The notes beneath the pieces were generated by a model, which did no database searches, had not been told where the DNA came from, and worked only from the letters and a program-made list of their open reading frames with translations. A stretch of 29,654 nucleotides of DNA from JAICIG01 sp035532215 (GTDB taxonomy: Bacteria; Planctomycetota; Planctomycetia; Pirellulales; JAICIG01), in contig DATKRK010000157.1 in the NCBI GenBank assembly GCA_035532215.1, forward strand, positions 1-29,654, read 5' to 3'. This document shows positions 7,635-15,516 of the stretch, one piece after another (positions within the stretch are counted from its first letter, which is position 1; every line of letters starts with the position of its first letter). Position numbers and translations under genes: made by a program.

Positions 7635-9080
7635 ATGCCGACGTTTCAGAGCTTTCGCGAAACTGCCCGGCGAGAGGCCGAGCAAAGCTATCGGCGGTGC
7701 TTGAAGACGGCTGCGGCGTCCTTGGCGCCCGAGCAATTGCTGTTGGGCGGCGGGCAAAGCTTGCCGGCGATCGACGGCGAAGGCCGGCAGCAGATCGTCG
7801 ATGCGAAAGAGCAGTACAATCACTTTCGCGGCCAGACGTTCACTTCGATCCGCCCGATCGCGCAGCGCATCGCCGGCCAGCCGCTGCGGTTGGCGCGAAT
7901 CGCCAAGGCCGTTCAAGGTCGCGGCCAACGGCGCGTCGAGACGCGGCAGTTCGCCGAAGTGGAACTGGCCGCGTTCGTCTCGAAGCAGCTTGGCCGGGCG
8001 ATCAAAGCCAACGAGCGGCTGGAAGTCGTCGATCAGCATCCGATTCTCGACGCGCTCGCGGCGCCGGCGGCCAGCCTGCCCGGCTGGAACGATTGGTGCC
8101 TGAAGTACGTGACGGCGGCCAGCCTGGAATTGACCGGGCATGCCTACTGGTGGTTTCCGGTGGTCAAGGGCCGCAAGGAAATCTGGCACTTGCCGACGCA
8201 CTGGGTGCGGCCCAAGAACTCGCCGAGCGGGCTGTTTCAGGGTTGGCTGCTCAAGCCCGACGGCGCCAGCGACGAGCGCGAAGTCGGCAAGCAAGAGATC
8301 GCGCCGTTTTGGTATCCCGATCCGAAGAACCCGCTGCGCGGTTTGGGGCCGCTGGAAGCGGGCGCTCGGTCGGTGATGGTCGACGAGTTCGTGGTCGACG
8401 CGCAGAAGCGGGCCTTTCAGCTCGGGCTTCATCCCGGCGCGGTCATTACCGTCGGTTCGCAGGCGGCCAAAGGGGGCCAGCAGGTGCGGCCGAGGCTGCG
8501 GCAGTGGCAGCGCTCGCAGATCACCGAGGCGATCAACGCCCGGTATCGCGGGATGACGCACTTCGGCGAGGCGATGATTCTCGACGCCTTGATCGAAGAC
8601 ATCCGCCCCTACGGCAACACGCCCAAGCAGATGGATTTCGGCGGCAACGCCCAGCAGGCCCAGGCCCGCGTCGAGCAGACGTTCGGCACGAACCCCTACG
8701 TGGCCGGCGCCAGCGGGCTGAGCAGCCGCGCGGAATCGGCCGAAGCCGACCGGCATTTTTGCTATTCGACGGTGAACCCGAAGATCGAGTTGCTCTCGCG
8801 CGTGCTCTCGCTCGCCGTGCTGCCGCACTTCGACGCCAGCGGCGAGTTCGTGCTGTTCATCGAACCGGCCCGGCCGCGCGACGCCGAGATGGAACAGAAG
8901 GAGTGGGAAGACGGGCTGAAGTACGGCTGCATCACGGTGAACGAATATCGTTCGAGCGTGCTGCGCCAGCCGCCGCTGCCTTGGGGCGATGCGGTCGTCG
9001 TGCCGAATTCATCGTCGCTCGTGCCAGTAAGCGAACTGCCCGGCGGAGCGGGAAGAAGTCGCAAGCGCGAGCAATCGTAG
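7635..9080 (+). CDS. Phage portal protein (HK97-type)
   Basis: A 481-residue protein matching HK97-type portals in length and layout. Such portals form the dodecameric ring at one capsid vertex through which the terminase drives DNA. Visible family features are the early segment FTSIRPIAQRIAGQPLRL, then HPILDALAAP, WNDWCLKYVTAASLELTGHA with YWWFPV, the block YPDPKNPLRGLGPLEAGARS, and a helical clip/stem region ending GRYRGMTHFGEAMIL-like (ARYRGMTHFGEAMIL). I prefer ATG 7635 with GCGAGG just upstream; GTG 7608 would add nine residues. The stop codon TAG (9078-9080) belongs to a family B repeat arm, so the natural C terminus may have been altered by insertion. Confidence 0.88.
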   Translation: MPTFQSFRETARREAEQSYRRCLKTAAASLAPEQLLLGGGQSLPAIDGEGRQQIVDAKEQYNHFRGQTFTSIRPIAQRIAGQPLRLARIAKAVQGRGQRRVETRQFAEVELAAFVSKQLGRAIKANERLEVVDQHPILDALAAPAASLPGWNDWCLKYVTAASLELTGHAYWWFPVVKGRKEIWHLPTHWVRPKNSPSGLFQGWLLKPDGASDEREVGKQEIAPFWYPDPKNPLRGLGPLEAGARSVMVDEFVVDAQKRAFQLGLHPGAVITVGSQAAKGGQQVRPRLRQWQRSQITEAINARYRGMTHFGEAMILDALIEDIRPYGNTPKQMDFGGNAQQAQARVEQTFGTNPYVAGASGLSSRAESAEADRHFCYSTVNPKIELLSRVLSLAVLPHFDASGEFVLFIEPARPRDAEMEQKEWEDGLKYGCITVNEYRSSVLRQPPLPWGDAVVVPNSSSLVPVSELPGGAGRSRKREQS

Positions 9081-9151
9081 GGTGGGGCGCGAGCCCCACG
9101 CGTTGAGTTGATGATGCCTCCATGCGCGTGGGGCTTGCGCCCCACCCTACG
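9076..9151. repeat. Dispersed repeat family B (both arms)
   Basis: The left arm TCGTAGGGTGGGGCGCGAGC is followed after about 30 bases by the inverted right arm ending GGGCTTGCGCCCCACCCTAC. Each arm also folds on itself (GTGGGGC with GCCCCAC). It provides the portal stop codon. Confidence 0.85.
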
Positions 9152-9160
9152 AAACCGCAA

Positions 9161-9511
9161 ATGCAAGAAAGCGAGTCGCAAGTGAACGCAACCGCCGCAC
9201 AAGCCGATCGATCGGGTTTGTTCAGCCTGGCCGCGATCGAAGAAGAGTTCGATCGCGCCGGCGCGATCGGCTCGGCGCAGTGCTTGTGGATGCTCGAAGA
9301 GTGTGGACGCTTGCAGCGCGCCAACCATGCGTTGGACCTGGCGGTAAAAGATCGTGAGACGGATCTGCACGCCAAGGACCGCGACTACACCGGCCTGGTC
9401 AGCGAATGGCAAGACCTGGCCGACGAGAATCGCCGCTTGAAGCAGGATCTCGAAATCGCCCGGCTGCAAACAGGCGTCAGGAATCAGGCGTCAGGCGAGC
9501 CGGAGGCGTAA
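9161..9511 (+). CDS. Small coiled-coil protein
   Basis: A 116-residue acidic and helical protein that I do not recognise. Residues of about 20-60 contain LAAIEEEFDRAGAIGSAQCL, then a long helix with heptad pattern up to LADENRRLKQDLEIARLQ. The final residues (ASGEPEA) and the TAA stop are encoded by a family A repeat arm, so the natural end has been overwritten. Located between portal and protease, it may be a minor head or scaffold-like factor, but no sequence motif proves this. The start ATG 9161 lies ten bases after a family B repeat and lacks a clear ribosome binding site. Confidence 0.55.
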   Translation: MQESESQVNATAAQADRSGLFSLAAIEEEFDRAGAIGSAQCLWMLEECGRLQRANHALDLAVKDRETDLHAKDRDYTGLVSEWQDLADENRRLKQDLEIARLQTGVRNQASGEPEA

Positions 9512-9625
9512 GCCTCCGGGTGTGTCATGCGTCGGCATGGCGCCGGAAGACCTGGAGGCTGACGCCTCCGGCTCGCCAATACTGATCGCGCCGGAAGACC
9601 CGGAGGCTGACGCCTCCGGCTCGCC
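9494..9625. repeat. Dispersed repeat family A, full copy plus extra right arm
   Basis: Bases 9494-9577 form an 84 bp element: left arm GGCGAGCCGGAGGCGTAAGC and inverted right arm ending GACGCCTCCGGCTCGCC around a loop containing GGCGCCGGAA. A second right half follows at 9578-9625, indicating tandem growth of the element. Its loop TAA ends the preceding gene. Confidence 0.9.
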
Positions 9626-9667
9626 TTGAACCTTGTCCATCTAAATCACACAAGACCAACCACCGCC

Positions 9668-10672
9668 ATGCAATTCGATCAACTGCTGGAAACGATTAGC
9701 AAGCGCACGGTTTCGCTGGGCATCGGCACGGCGGCGGCGCACTTGCGCGAAATGGAAGTTTGTCTCGATGGCGTTTGCCCTTCGCGAGTGCTGGCCGGCA
9801 TGTCGCGGCGCCGCTGGCAAGGCCTGCTCAAGCGGGCGAGCCGGCAGTTGGTCTATCAGCATCCCGAGATGCGGCCGCGCGCGGCGAAGGCGATCGCCGG
9901 CAACCGCTTGCCGCCGCATACGATCGCCACGTTTCCGGCGATCGTCACGACCACGCGCCAAGACCGCGACGGCGACGTGTTGGAAACCAAAGGCGCCGAA
10001 CTCGATCCCGGAGCGCCTCTGTTGTGGCAGCATCTGCCGACCGAACCGATCGGCCGTTTGCTGGGCGAAGGCAAGCGCACCAGCAAGCGGTTGACGGGTT
10101 CCTTCTCGATTTGCGGCACGCCGCTGGGCGAGGATGCCGCCATGTTGGCCGAGCACGGGGCGCTCGACATCAGCCACGGTTTCCTGCCGAGCAAGTGGGA
10201 ACCGCTGGACGAGGCCGATCCGCTGGCCGGCTATCACGTTCTGGAGTTTAAGATTCTCGAAGTCTCGTTGGTCAGCGTGCCGAGCAATCCGGACGCGGTG
10301 ATCGAAGCCTTCAGTCGCGAGAAGCTCCAGCATCCGCTCGTCAAAGCGTGGGCCGGCGCCCGCTTCGCACGCCGGCCCGTCATCTCAGCCTCCGGGATCG
10401 ATTTGGCGCCGCCGGCCGCCGTGCTGGCCTCGAACGAGAACGACGCCCAGGACGACGACGACGGCGACATGAGCCTGCACGGCGGCGACCCGGCGAACAG
10501 CGCCCCGGTTGGTGCTTCGGTGAATGCTTCGATCCATGCTCGCTCGCTGTTGGCCGACGCGCAGTCGCTGTTATGCCGCATGGCCGCCTATGAATGCGTC
10601 ACGGGCGACGCCACGCCGCTCGAAGAAACCTCGCAGCGCTTTCGCGAGATCGCCAACAAGGTCGGTCGCTAG
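9668..10672 (+). CDS. Prohead protease (HK97 family, peptidase U35)
   Basis: A 334-residue protein whose residues of about 75-225 match HK97-type prohead proteases, which cleave scaffold and capsid N termini during head maturation. The catalytic pair is visible: His122 in LLWQHLPTEPIGRL and Ser200 in ILEVSLVSVPSNPDAVIEA. The intervening LDISHGFLPSKW block is also typical. An N-terminal extension of about 70 residues (rich in Arg, with MSRRRWQGLLKRASRQL) and a C-terminal tail with an acidic run (NENDAQDDDDGDM) are unusual and could act as a scaffold. A major capsid protein should follow directly in this gene order but does not. The active site looks intact. Confidence 0.85.
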   Translation: MQFDQLLETISKRTVSLGIGTAAAHLREMEVCLDGVCPSRVLAGMSRRRWQGLLKRASRQLVYQHPEMRPRAAKAIAGNRLPPHTIATFPAIVTTTRQDRDGDVLETKGAELDPGAPLLWQHLPTEPIGRLLGEGKRTSKRLTGSFSICGTPLGEDAAMLAEHGALDISHGFLPSKWEPLDEADPLAGYHVLEFKILEVSLVSVPSNPDAVIEAFSREKLQHPLVKAWAGARFARRPVISASGIDLAPPAAVLASNENDAQDDDDGDMSLHGGDPANSAPVGASVNASIHARSLLADAQSLLCRMAAYECVTGDATPLEETSQRFREIANKVGR

Positions 10673-10682
10673 TCAAACAACA

Positions 10683-10766
10683 GGCGAGCGGGGGGCGTAA
10701 GCCCCCCGGTGATCCTGCCGCCGGTTTGCAAGCATTCAACCCGGAGGCTGACGCCTCCGGCTCGCC
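10683..10766. repeat. Dispersed repeat family A with compensated left arm
   Basis: An 84 bp copy. The left arm reads GGCGAGCGGGGGGCGTAAGC instead of the usual form. Four substitutions in the arm fall as two base-paired couples (A-T to G-C and C-G to G-C), so the local hairpin around the GTAA loop is kept. The right arm is canonical. Confidence 0.9.
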
Positions 10767-10806
10767 AACTGTGCCCGGCTCGCCAACTGTGCCCGGCTCG
10801 CCAACT
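10759..10806 (+). repeat. 18 bp tandem repeat
   Basis: The unit GGCTCGCCAACTGTGCCC occurs twice in full and once in part, growing out of the last bases of the family A right arm. It lies about 50 bases upstream of the glycosyltransferase start. Confidence 0.85.
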
Positions 10807-10857
10807 ACCATCTACATATCGCTCTCGGCGAAATACAAACCACCTGCCTGCCGCCCA

Positions 10858-11853
10858 ATGCACCTTGCCGTCGTCAGTCCGAAACCGTACGCCACGCTAG
10901 TCGACAAGCTCGGCTGGGTCGGCGAGGGCTTTCGGGCGGCGGGGCATGATGTGGTTCGCGTCCACGATTTGGCCGGCGTACGAGCGGCGGATGAAGAATG
11001 CGAGCTGTTGCTGTTCGATCAGAAGGCCAGCGGCTTGAATCGCGCGGAGTTGACCGATCTGGCTCTCGCGCCACGGCGCGCGAGGTGGGTGCAATGGTGG
11101 CGCGATTTGATCGCCTTGGAACCCAAGGCGCCCCTCGCCGAGCAGCCGTTCGTGCGTTCGTTCGGCGGGCTGATGCGAGCGATGGACCTGGTGCTGGTCA
11201 AAGAACGCGGCTTGCTCGACGAATACGCGTCGCTCGGCATTCATGCTTTGTGGCTCGACCAGGCGTGTCCCGAGGAGATGCCGCCGTGCAAACACCCAGA
11301 AGATCCCGAGTGGGACGTGCTGGTCTTGGGCTCGACGGCCTACGACCAGCGACGGCAAGACGCCGCGGCGCTGGCGGCGGCGGGTTTTCGCGTCGTGTGG
11401 GCGGGGCTGCCGGGCCGAGAGCCGGTTCCGAGCGGCGTCGAATGGCGACCGTGGCGACATCCGACGCAAGAGTTGCCGCAGTTCGTCGGTCGTGCGGCGG
11501 TCGTGCTGGGAGTCGATTGCCGCAGCGACGTGCCGGGCTACACGAGCGACCGCAGTCATCTGGTCGCTGGCATGGGCGCCTGTTACGTCGCTCGCGTGCC
11601 GGATTACGGCGCCGACTCGGCGCCCGGCGCCGCTTCGCCGGCCGCGGATGTTGCAGGGTGGATCTACGACGAACACGAGTCGCTGGTGAACGTCGTGCGG
11701 ACGGCGCTGGCCGATCGAGACGAACGCCAGCGGCGCGGCCGGCGCTCGCGCGAATTGGTGATGTCGCAACACACTTATCGGCGCCGCGCAGAGCAGATCG
11801 TGGAGCTGGTCGGCGCACGGTCGCGGGCCGAAATGGAGCCAACTGGATTTTGA
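10858..11853 (+). CDS. GT-B type glycosyltransferase (CgeB-like)
   Basis: A 331-residue protein that would transfer a sugar from a nucleotide donor. The N-terminal Rossmann-like half starts MHLAVVSPKPYATLVDKLGW. The C-terminal half has WDVLVLGSTAYDQRR, then SHLVAGMGACYVARVPDYG and the ending YDEHESLVNVVRTAL followed by DRDERQRRGRRSRELVMSQH and TYRRRAEQIVEL. That ending closely resembles family 1-like transferases related to CgeB, where a helix ends in H-x-x-x-R. I chose ATG 10858 because sequence before it is repeat. It stands between the prohead protease and the head-tail connector, where phages of this type keep the major capsid gene. Target and sugar are unknown; virion glycosylation is a reasonable guess. 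Confidence 0.72.
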   Translation: MHLAVVSPKPYATLVDKLGWVGEGFRAAGHDVVRVHDLAGVRAADEECELLLFDQKASGLNRAELTDLALAPRRARWVQWWRDLIALEPKAPLAEQPFVRSFGGLMRAMDLVLVKERGLLDEYASLGIHALWLDQACPEEMPPCKHPEDPEWDVLVLGSTAYDQRRQDAAALAAAGFRVVWAGLPGREPVPSGVEWRPWRHPTQELPQFVGRAAVVLGVDCRSDVPGYTSDRSHLVAGMGACYVARVPDYGADSAPGAASPAADVAGWIYDEHESLVNVVRTALADRDERQRRGRRSRELVMSQHTYRRRAEQIVELVGARSRAEMEPTGF

Positions 11854-11985
11854 AGCGTGCCGCAAGGCCGGGCTCGTCGTCCGGCCTTCGACTGGGAGTG
11901 GTGTCCCGCCGCCGCGCCGGCTGGTTGTAGCCGATCAGTCGGCCGGCGGATTTTTCGACAAGCCGAATGGATGCGTTAAGCGTCG

Positions 11986-12096
11986 GGTGGCGGGCGGCAG
12001 AGCGAAGCGATGGCCCGGCATACAAATCCCTCTCCCTCTGGGAGAGGTTAGGTGAGGGCCGTACTGGGGCTTCGCCTTGGCTCAGCCCCAGGCACA
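11986..12096. repeat. Family E repeat interrupted by a family F repeat
   Basis: The outer parts (GGCGGCAGAGCGAAGCGATG and CTGGGGCTTCGCC) match the uninterrupted family E copy at 2960-3030. Between them, about 12021-12062, lies a block with CCCTCTCCCTCTGGGAGAGG and GGTGAGGG. A related block occurs inverted at 16072-16100. This is a nested insertion. The sequence from 11854 to 11985 holds no gene or repeat that I can support. Confidence 0.7.
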
Positions 12097-12116
12097 CATC
12101 CCGTTGGAAGTCCGCC

Positions 12117-12242
12117 ATGCAACTTGCAAACCGCGCCTTGACCCCCAAGCCATGCCCCAAATGCGGTCGGCGCGATTGCCGGCAGGCACGAACGCTGCGA
12201 CGCTCGCCGCCTGTCGCACGGGGCTACGTCGCCAAGTCGTAG
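12117..12242 (+). CDS. Possible 41-residue zinc-ribbon-like small protein
   Basis: A short frame with KPCPKCGRRDC near residue 12, a Cys-x2-Cys-x4-Cys pattern that can bind zinc, in a very basic context. The last codons and stop (TCG TAG) come from a family B repeat. There is no clear ribosome binding site, and the fragment may be only a remnant of a longer gene. I list it because the cysteine cluster is not expected by chance in this repeat-rich gap. Confidence 0.25.
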   Translation: MQLANRALTPKPCPKCGRRDCRQARTLRRSPPVARGYVAKS

Positions 12243-12364
12243 GGTGGGGCGATAGCCCCACGCGAATGGATCACGGCAAGCGCTATACCACGAAATCGTA
12301 GGGTGGGGCGCAGCCCCACGCGTATTGAGCGCCGAAAGCGCGTGGGGCTGCGCCCCACCCTACG
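12238..12364. repeat. Dispersed repeat family B, two left arms and one right arm
   Basis: Left arms begin at 12238 (loop variant GGCGATAGCC) and 12298 (loop variant GGCGCAGCC). The inverted right arm GTGGGGCTGCGCCCCACC ends at 12364. The stems are constant while the loops vary. Confidence 0.88.
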
Positions 12365-12377
12365 GATCAACGGATCG

Positions 12378-13115
12378 ATGCCACGAAGTCCGCAAAAAGT
12401 CGAGGATGCCGTGTCGCTGGCCATCATTACGCCGACTCGCAAACGCTGGCCTTGGCTCGCAAAGCAGGCCGCAGCCCTGGCGCCGCAACTGCGCGACGAC
12501 GACCGCTGGGTGATCGTCGTCGATAACGATCAGCCGGACGAGCAGGCGGTCGATCGGATTACGCGGCTCGTTGGCGCCGAACGCTTGCTGTGGGCGATGT
12601 TGTCTTACTTGCGCTCGCGCGTGCCGGCCGGCTGCGTCAATCGCTGTCATAATCTCGGCGTCGCGCTGGCGTCGGCCGAAGCCGATCTCGTGGAGTTCGA
12701 CGATCACGACCTGGCCGAGCCGCACGCGCTCGACGAAATCCGCCTGGCGCTGGCCAACGGTTACGATTATGTGTTCGGCGCCTATCGGCAGCAGGCGGTG
12801 CTCGTTGGGCCGCAGAGCCGCGAGTATCTGGAGACCTGGCCCGACGTGCGCCACGCCTACGTGCGCGGCGGCTTCGAGCGCGGCGAAATCGATGCCATCG
12901 GACCACGCGGCATTCGTCGCTCGCTGTGGAATTCGCTCGGCGGCTGGGATGCGAACTTCTGGCCGTGCGGCGACAAGGATTTCGCCGTCCGCGCCGAACG
13001 GGCCGGCGCGGCGATCGCCTGCCTCGACCTGCCGCTGGCCACGGTGACCATCGAGCCCGATAGCTTGTCGGCCGCCTATCGCGGCCAGGCGCCCCAGGAG
13101 GTTCGAAAGACATGA
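12378..13115 (+). CDS. Family 2-type glycosyltransferase (GT-A fold)
   Basis: A 245-residue protein. It begins with the GT2 pattern SLAIITPTRKRWPWLAKQ, followed by WVIVVDNDQPDEQ, the helix NRCHNLGVALASAEADLV and the metal-binding acidic block FDDHDL (D108, D109, D111). The acceptor side contains GGWDANFWPCGDKDFAVRAERAG, the usual second acidic motif before the base-binding helix. No membrane segment is seen, so the enzyme is cytoplasmic. Its stop overlaps the ATG of the head-tail connector by four bases, so it is translationally coupled to a head gene. That coupling is the strongest sign that glycosylation belongs to particle assembly. The substrate is unknown. Confidence 0.82.
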   Translation: MPRSPQKVEDAVSLAIITPTRKRWPWLAKQAAALAPQLRDDDRWVIVVDNDQPDEQAVDRITRLVGAERLLWAMLSYLRSRVPAGCVNRCHNLGVALASAEADLVEFDDHDLAEPHALDEIRLALANGYDYVFGAYRQQAVLVGPQSREYLETWPDVRHAYVRGGFERGEIDAIGPRGIRRSLWNSLGGWDANFWPCGDKDFAVRAERAGAAIACLDLPLATVTIEPDSLSAAYRGQAPQEVRKT

Positions 13116-13837
13116 TTACCGCCTCGGCCGACGTAGAAACTTATCTCGGGCTCTCGGCGATGAACGCGCTGGCGACGCTGGTCCAGGGCCTGGCCGAGCA
13201 GCACGTCAAGGACTTTCTCGGCGTGCAAGAACTCGAACAGCAGACTTGGGTCGAATATTATCCGCTCGATCAAGGCGCCTCGGGCGACGCCGACCCGCAA
13301 TATATTGTCGACAGCAGCCACCAGCAGGCCGTGCCCGGGTTGTACCTGGCGCCGAACACGATCCAGCTTCGCAACCTGCCGGTGCGCAGCATCACCGAGG
13401 TCCGAGAAGACGCCAACGGATATTTCGGCCAGACCTCCGGCTCGTTCGGCGCGGCGACGATTTTGCAAGCGGGCGGCGATTACTTCCTCAAGCAGGAGCA
13501 AGCCGGGCTGAGTTGGTCGGGCCAGCTCGTGCGGCGCTCGTTCTGGTTTCCGGCGACGCTTGGCTCGGTGATGGTGACTTACGTCGCCGGCTTCACCGCC
13601 CAGGAACTCTCCGGGCGGTGGCAAGTGTTCAAGACGGCCGTGTTGGAGACGGCCGCCGATTTGTATCTGCGCGGCAAGGCGATCTCGCTGGGCGAGCGGC
13701 CGGGCATTGCGGCCGAGAGCCTGGGCGGCGGCGCGAGCGCGAGCTATGTCAACGAGCGGTTGGCGGGCGTGCCGGTGCCCGACCCAGTAGCCGATATGCT
13801 GCAACCCTATGTGAATTACGGAGAGGCGAATCTCTGA
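13112..13837 (+). CDS. Head-tail connector protein (gp6/gp15-like)
   Basis: A 241-residue protein with the pattern of phage head-tail connectors, which form a ring beneath the portal. Evidence is the N-terminal helical segment MITASADVETYLGL with a helix leading to VKDFLGVQ, the central beta block LYLAPNTIQLRNLPVRSITE with VREDANGYFG, the segment GSVMVTYVAGF, and a terminal helix KTAVLETAADLYLRG. The phrases NLPVRSITEV and VTYVAGF are typical of this family. The ATG overlaps the preceding glycosyltransferase stop by four bases, and the stop overlaps the next ATG by one base. The gene is somewhat longer than the usual 100-200 residues. Confidence 0.75.
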   Translation: MITASADVETYLGLSAMNALATLVQGLAEQHVKDFLGVQELEQQTWVEYYPLDQGASGDADPQYIVDSSHQQAVPGLYLAPNTIQLRNLPVRSITEVREDANGYFGQTSGSFGAATILQAGGDYFLKQEQAGLSWSGQLVRRSFWFPATLGSVMVTYVAGFTAQELSGRWQVFKTAVLETAADLYLRGKAISLGERPGIAAESLGGGASASYVNERLAGVPVPDPVADMLQPYVNYGEANL

Positions 13838-14190
13838 TGCCTTGGGCCGCCGCCATGACCAGTACCTTGCTCGTCGGCGTCAAAAGCGCGACGCAGCAAC
13901 CGACCGGCGAATGGGTCGCCGCTTGGAGCTACGCCGGCGCCGCGAGCGTGCCGTGCCGCATTTACGACGGCGACGCCAAGTCGCTGGCCGCCCAGTGGGG
14001 CCAGGAATTGAAAGTCGATCTGGTGGCGCTCGTTCCGCCCGACGCACCGCTTTCGCCCGAGCGGATCGGCGGCGGCGCCGGCGAGCGGCAGCAAGTGCAA
14101 GTCGACGGAATCGCCTATCTGGTGCTCGACGTGCGCGATCTTGGACGCATGGGTAAGTTGAAAGCCGTTGCGCTGCAAGCGATTAAATGA
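13837..14190 (+). CDS. Head completion / head-tail adaptor protein
   Basis: A 117-residue protein with a beta-rich pattern (KVDLVALVPPDAPLSPERIG, then QVQVDGIAYLVLDVRDLGRM and GKLKAVAL), which fits small head-closure proteins that sit between connector and tail. GGAGAGG lies ten bases before the start, and the ATG overlaps the previous stop (TGATG). Position in the canonical order connector, closure, gp10-like, tail terminator supports the call. Sequence motifs alone are not diagnostic. Confidence 0.62.
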   Translation: MPWAAAMTSTLLVGVKSATQQPTGEWVAAWSYAGAASVPCRIYDGDAKSLAAQWGQELKVDLVALVPPDAPLSPERIGGGAGERQQVQVDGIAYLVLDVRDLGRMGKLKAVALQAIK

Positions 14191-14197
14191 CGTAACA

Positions 14198-14226
14198 GGC
14201 GAGCCGGAGGCGTCAGCCTCCGGGTC
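14198..14226. repeat. Repeat family A, left arm only
   Basis: Begins GGCGAGCCGGAGGCGTCAGC and is a single self-complementary arm without the inverted partner. It starts eight bases after the stop of the head completion gene. Confidence 0.85.
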
Positions 14227-14276
14227 CGCGCTCGCGCCAGGAGTCGGAACTCAACGGTTCACAGTTGCGAACGACG

Positions 14277-14807
14277 ATGCCAGAAACCTTCCAACCCAAC
14301 TCCGCCGGCCTCGCCCGCTTGGCACGCGACTTCGACCTCGCCGGCCGCCGAGCCGCCGACGCGATCTGGCAAACGCTCGGCCGCTGGGGAGCGGAGTTTC
14401 ACCGCCGCGTGAAAGACGCGACCCCCGTGGCGCCGGGCGGAGGAGCGCTGCGAGCTTCGTGGCTGATTGCGGAAGAGCGTGCGGGCAAGCAGATGAGCGT
14501 CACGATCGGCACGTCGCTGCGCGGCAAGCATGGCGAACCTTATGCGCTGTATCTCGAACTCGGCACGGCCCGCATCGCCGGCGGCCGCGTCGAAGTTGGG
14601 CAGCCGGGCGAACCGCCGATCGAGTTGAGCGCCGTCGATCGGCGCGGCGCCGAGCGGCCCGCCTCGCTCGCGGCGCGGCAGAACGCTCCTGTGCGGTTGC
14701 CGATCGTGCGACCGATCGGCGAAGCGATTGCGCCGCGCGTCGCGGCCGACGTGCAGCGGGCCGCAGCGAACGAACTTTCAGCCAGCTTGGACGGGAAGCA
14801 TTACTAA
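14277..14807 (+). CDS. HK97 gp10-like neck protein
   Basis: A 176-residue protein with features of HK97 gp10-like proteins: an N-terminal helix, then WGAEFHRRVKDATPVAPGGG followed by ALRASWLI, and the block EPYALYLELGTARIAGGRVE. The A-T-P-V-x-x-G-x-L-R-x-S-W and Y-x-x-Y-x-E-x-G-T signatures are characteristic of this group, which lies at the neck or tail-completion step. The tail end is longer than usual. The stop overlaps the next ATG (TAATG). A family A repeat arm lies about 50 bases upstream and no clear ribosome binding site is seen. Confidence 0.78.
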   Translation: MPETFQPNSAGLARLARDFDLAGRRAADAIWQTLGRWGAEFHRRVKDATPVAPGGGALRASWLIAEERAGKQMSVTIGTSLRGKHGEPYALYLELGTARIAGGRVEVGQPGEPPIELSAVDRRGAERPASLAARQNAPVRLPIVRPIGEAIAPRVAADVQRAAANELSASLDGKHY

Positions 14808-15304
14808 TGGCCGACTATGGCGACGTGTTGGCGGCGGTGATTGCCGTGCTCAAGGCCGATGCCGTCTTGACCGATCCGGCGACGGGCAAGCTCGCCAGTT
14901 ATCAGCCCGACGGTAACCCGGCAAGCCGCGCTAACTCTATCTTCTACGTCAAGCCCTCCGCCGCGCGGCCCGCCTTTCCATGCCTGACAGTGTGGGACAT
15001 CGGCGCGGCGCCGGGTTTGAAGGACCAGCACGACGAGCCGATGTCGCTCGTGCGGTTGAGCGTGCAGATCGACGTCTGGGGCCCGAGCCCGCAGTTGCGA
15101 GCGATCCAAACCGAGATCGACCGGCTGTTGGAAACGGCGGCTCGCGGCGGCGCGATGGACACGGCCGATTGGCAATTCAACGACATCGACACCAGCGGCG
15201 CCTGGCGGACCGTCGAGGTACCGGCCGAATACGCCACGGCCGACGGCAACCCGCTCGAACAGCGTTCGAAGACGTTCGTCGTGTTGGCCGCGAACAAAAC
15301 GTAG
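14807..15304 (+). CDS. Tail terminator / minor tail protein (gp11-like)
   Basis: A 165-residue protein. It begins with a helix (DYGDVLAAVIAVLKADAVL), then IFYVKPSAARPAFPCLTVWD, the beta strand SLVRLSVQIDVWG and a helix LRAIQTEIDRLLETA, and ends with a further strand (KTFVVLAANKT). This helix, strand, IDVWG-strand, helix plan is typical of tail completion proteins that cap the tail tube where it joins the head. It is coupled to the previous gene by a one-base overlap and followed by a repeat-filled gap before the tail tube gene. Confidence 0.65.
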   Translation: MADYGDVLAAVIAVLKADAVLTDPATGKLASYQPDGNPASRANSIFYVKPSAARPAFPCLTVWDIGAAPGLKDQHDEPMSLVRLSVQIDVWGPSPQLRAIQTEIDRLLETAARGGAMDTADWQFNDIDTSGAWRTVEVPAEYATADGNPLEQRSKTFVVLAANKT

Positions 15305-15313
15305 ACAAGTAGC

Positions 15314-15420
15314 GGCGAGCCGGAGGCGTCAAAATGGCGAGCCGGAGGCGTCAGCCTCCGGGTGCAGCACGCGTGATCGGGGCGCCCGAAGAACCCGGAG
15401 GCTGACGCCTCCGGCTCGCC
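15314..15420. repeat. Repeat family A, extra left arm plus full copy
   Basis: A partial left arm at 15314-15330 is followed by a full 85 bp element at 15336-15420 with canonical arms. Its loop (GCAGCACGCGTGATCGGGGC) is related to those of the other copies. From 15421 to 15460 short direct repeats of CCTGCAACCTGACG follow. Confidence 0.9.
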
Positions 15421-15516
15421 GGAAACCTGCAACCTGACGCCTGCAACCTGACGCCTCCCAACTTCGCGTTCGTTTCTATCAACTAACAACATCAACTCTT
15501 TTCGGAGATAATCGCA

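Noticed and set aside
7523..9106. A 527-residue plus-strand frame overlapping the portal gene
   Set aside because: The translation is dominated by Arg and Ala and matches no family, whereas the overlapping frame has clear portal features.
10683..10806. Short repeats considered as a CRISPR array
   Set aside because: The 18 bp units are directly adjacent with no spacers, and the larger repeats are inverted hairpin elements.
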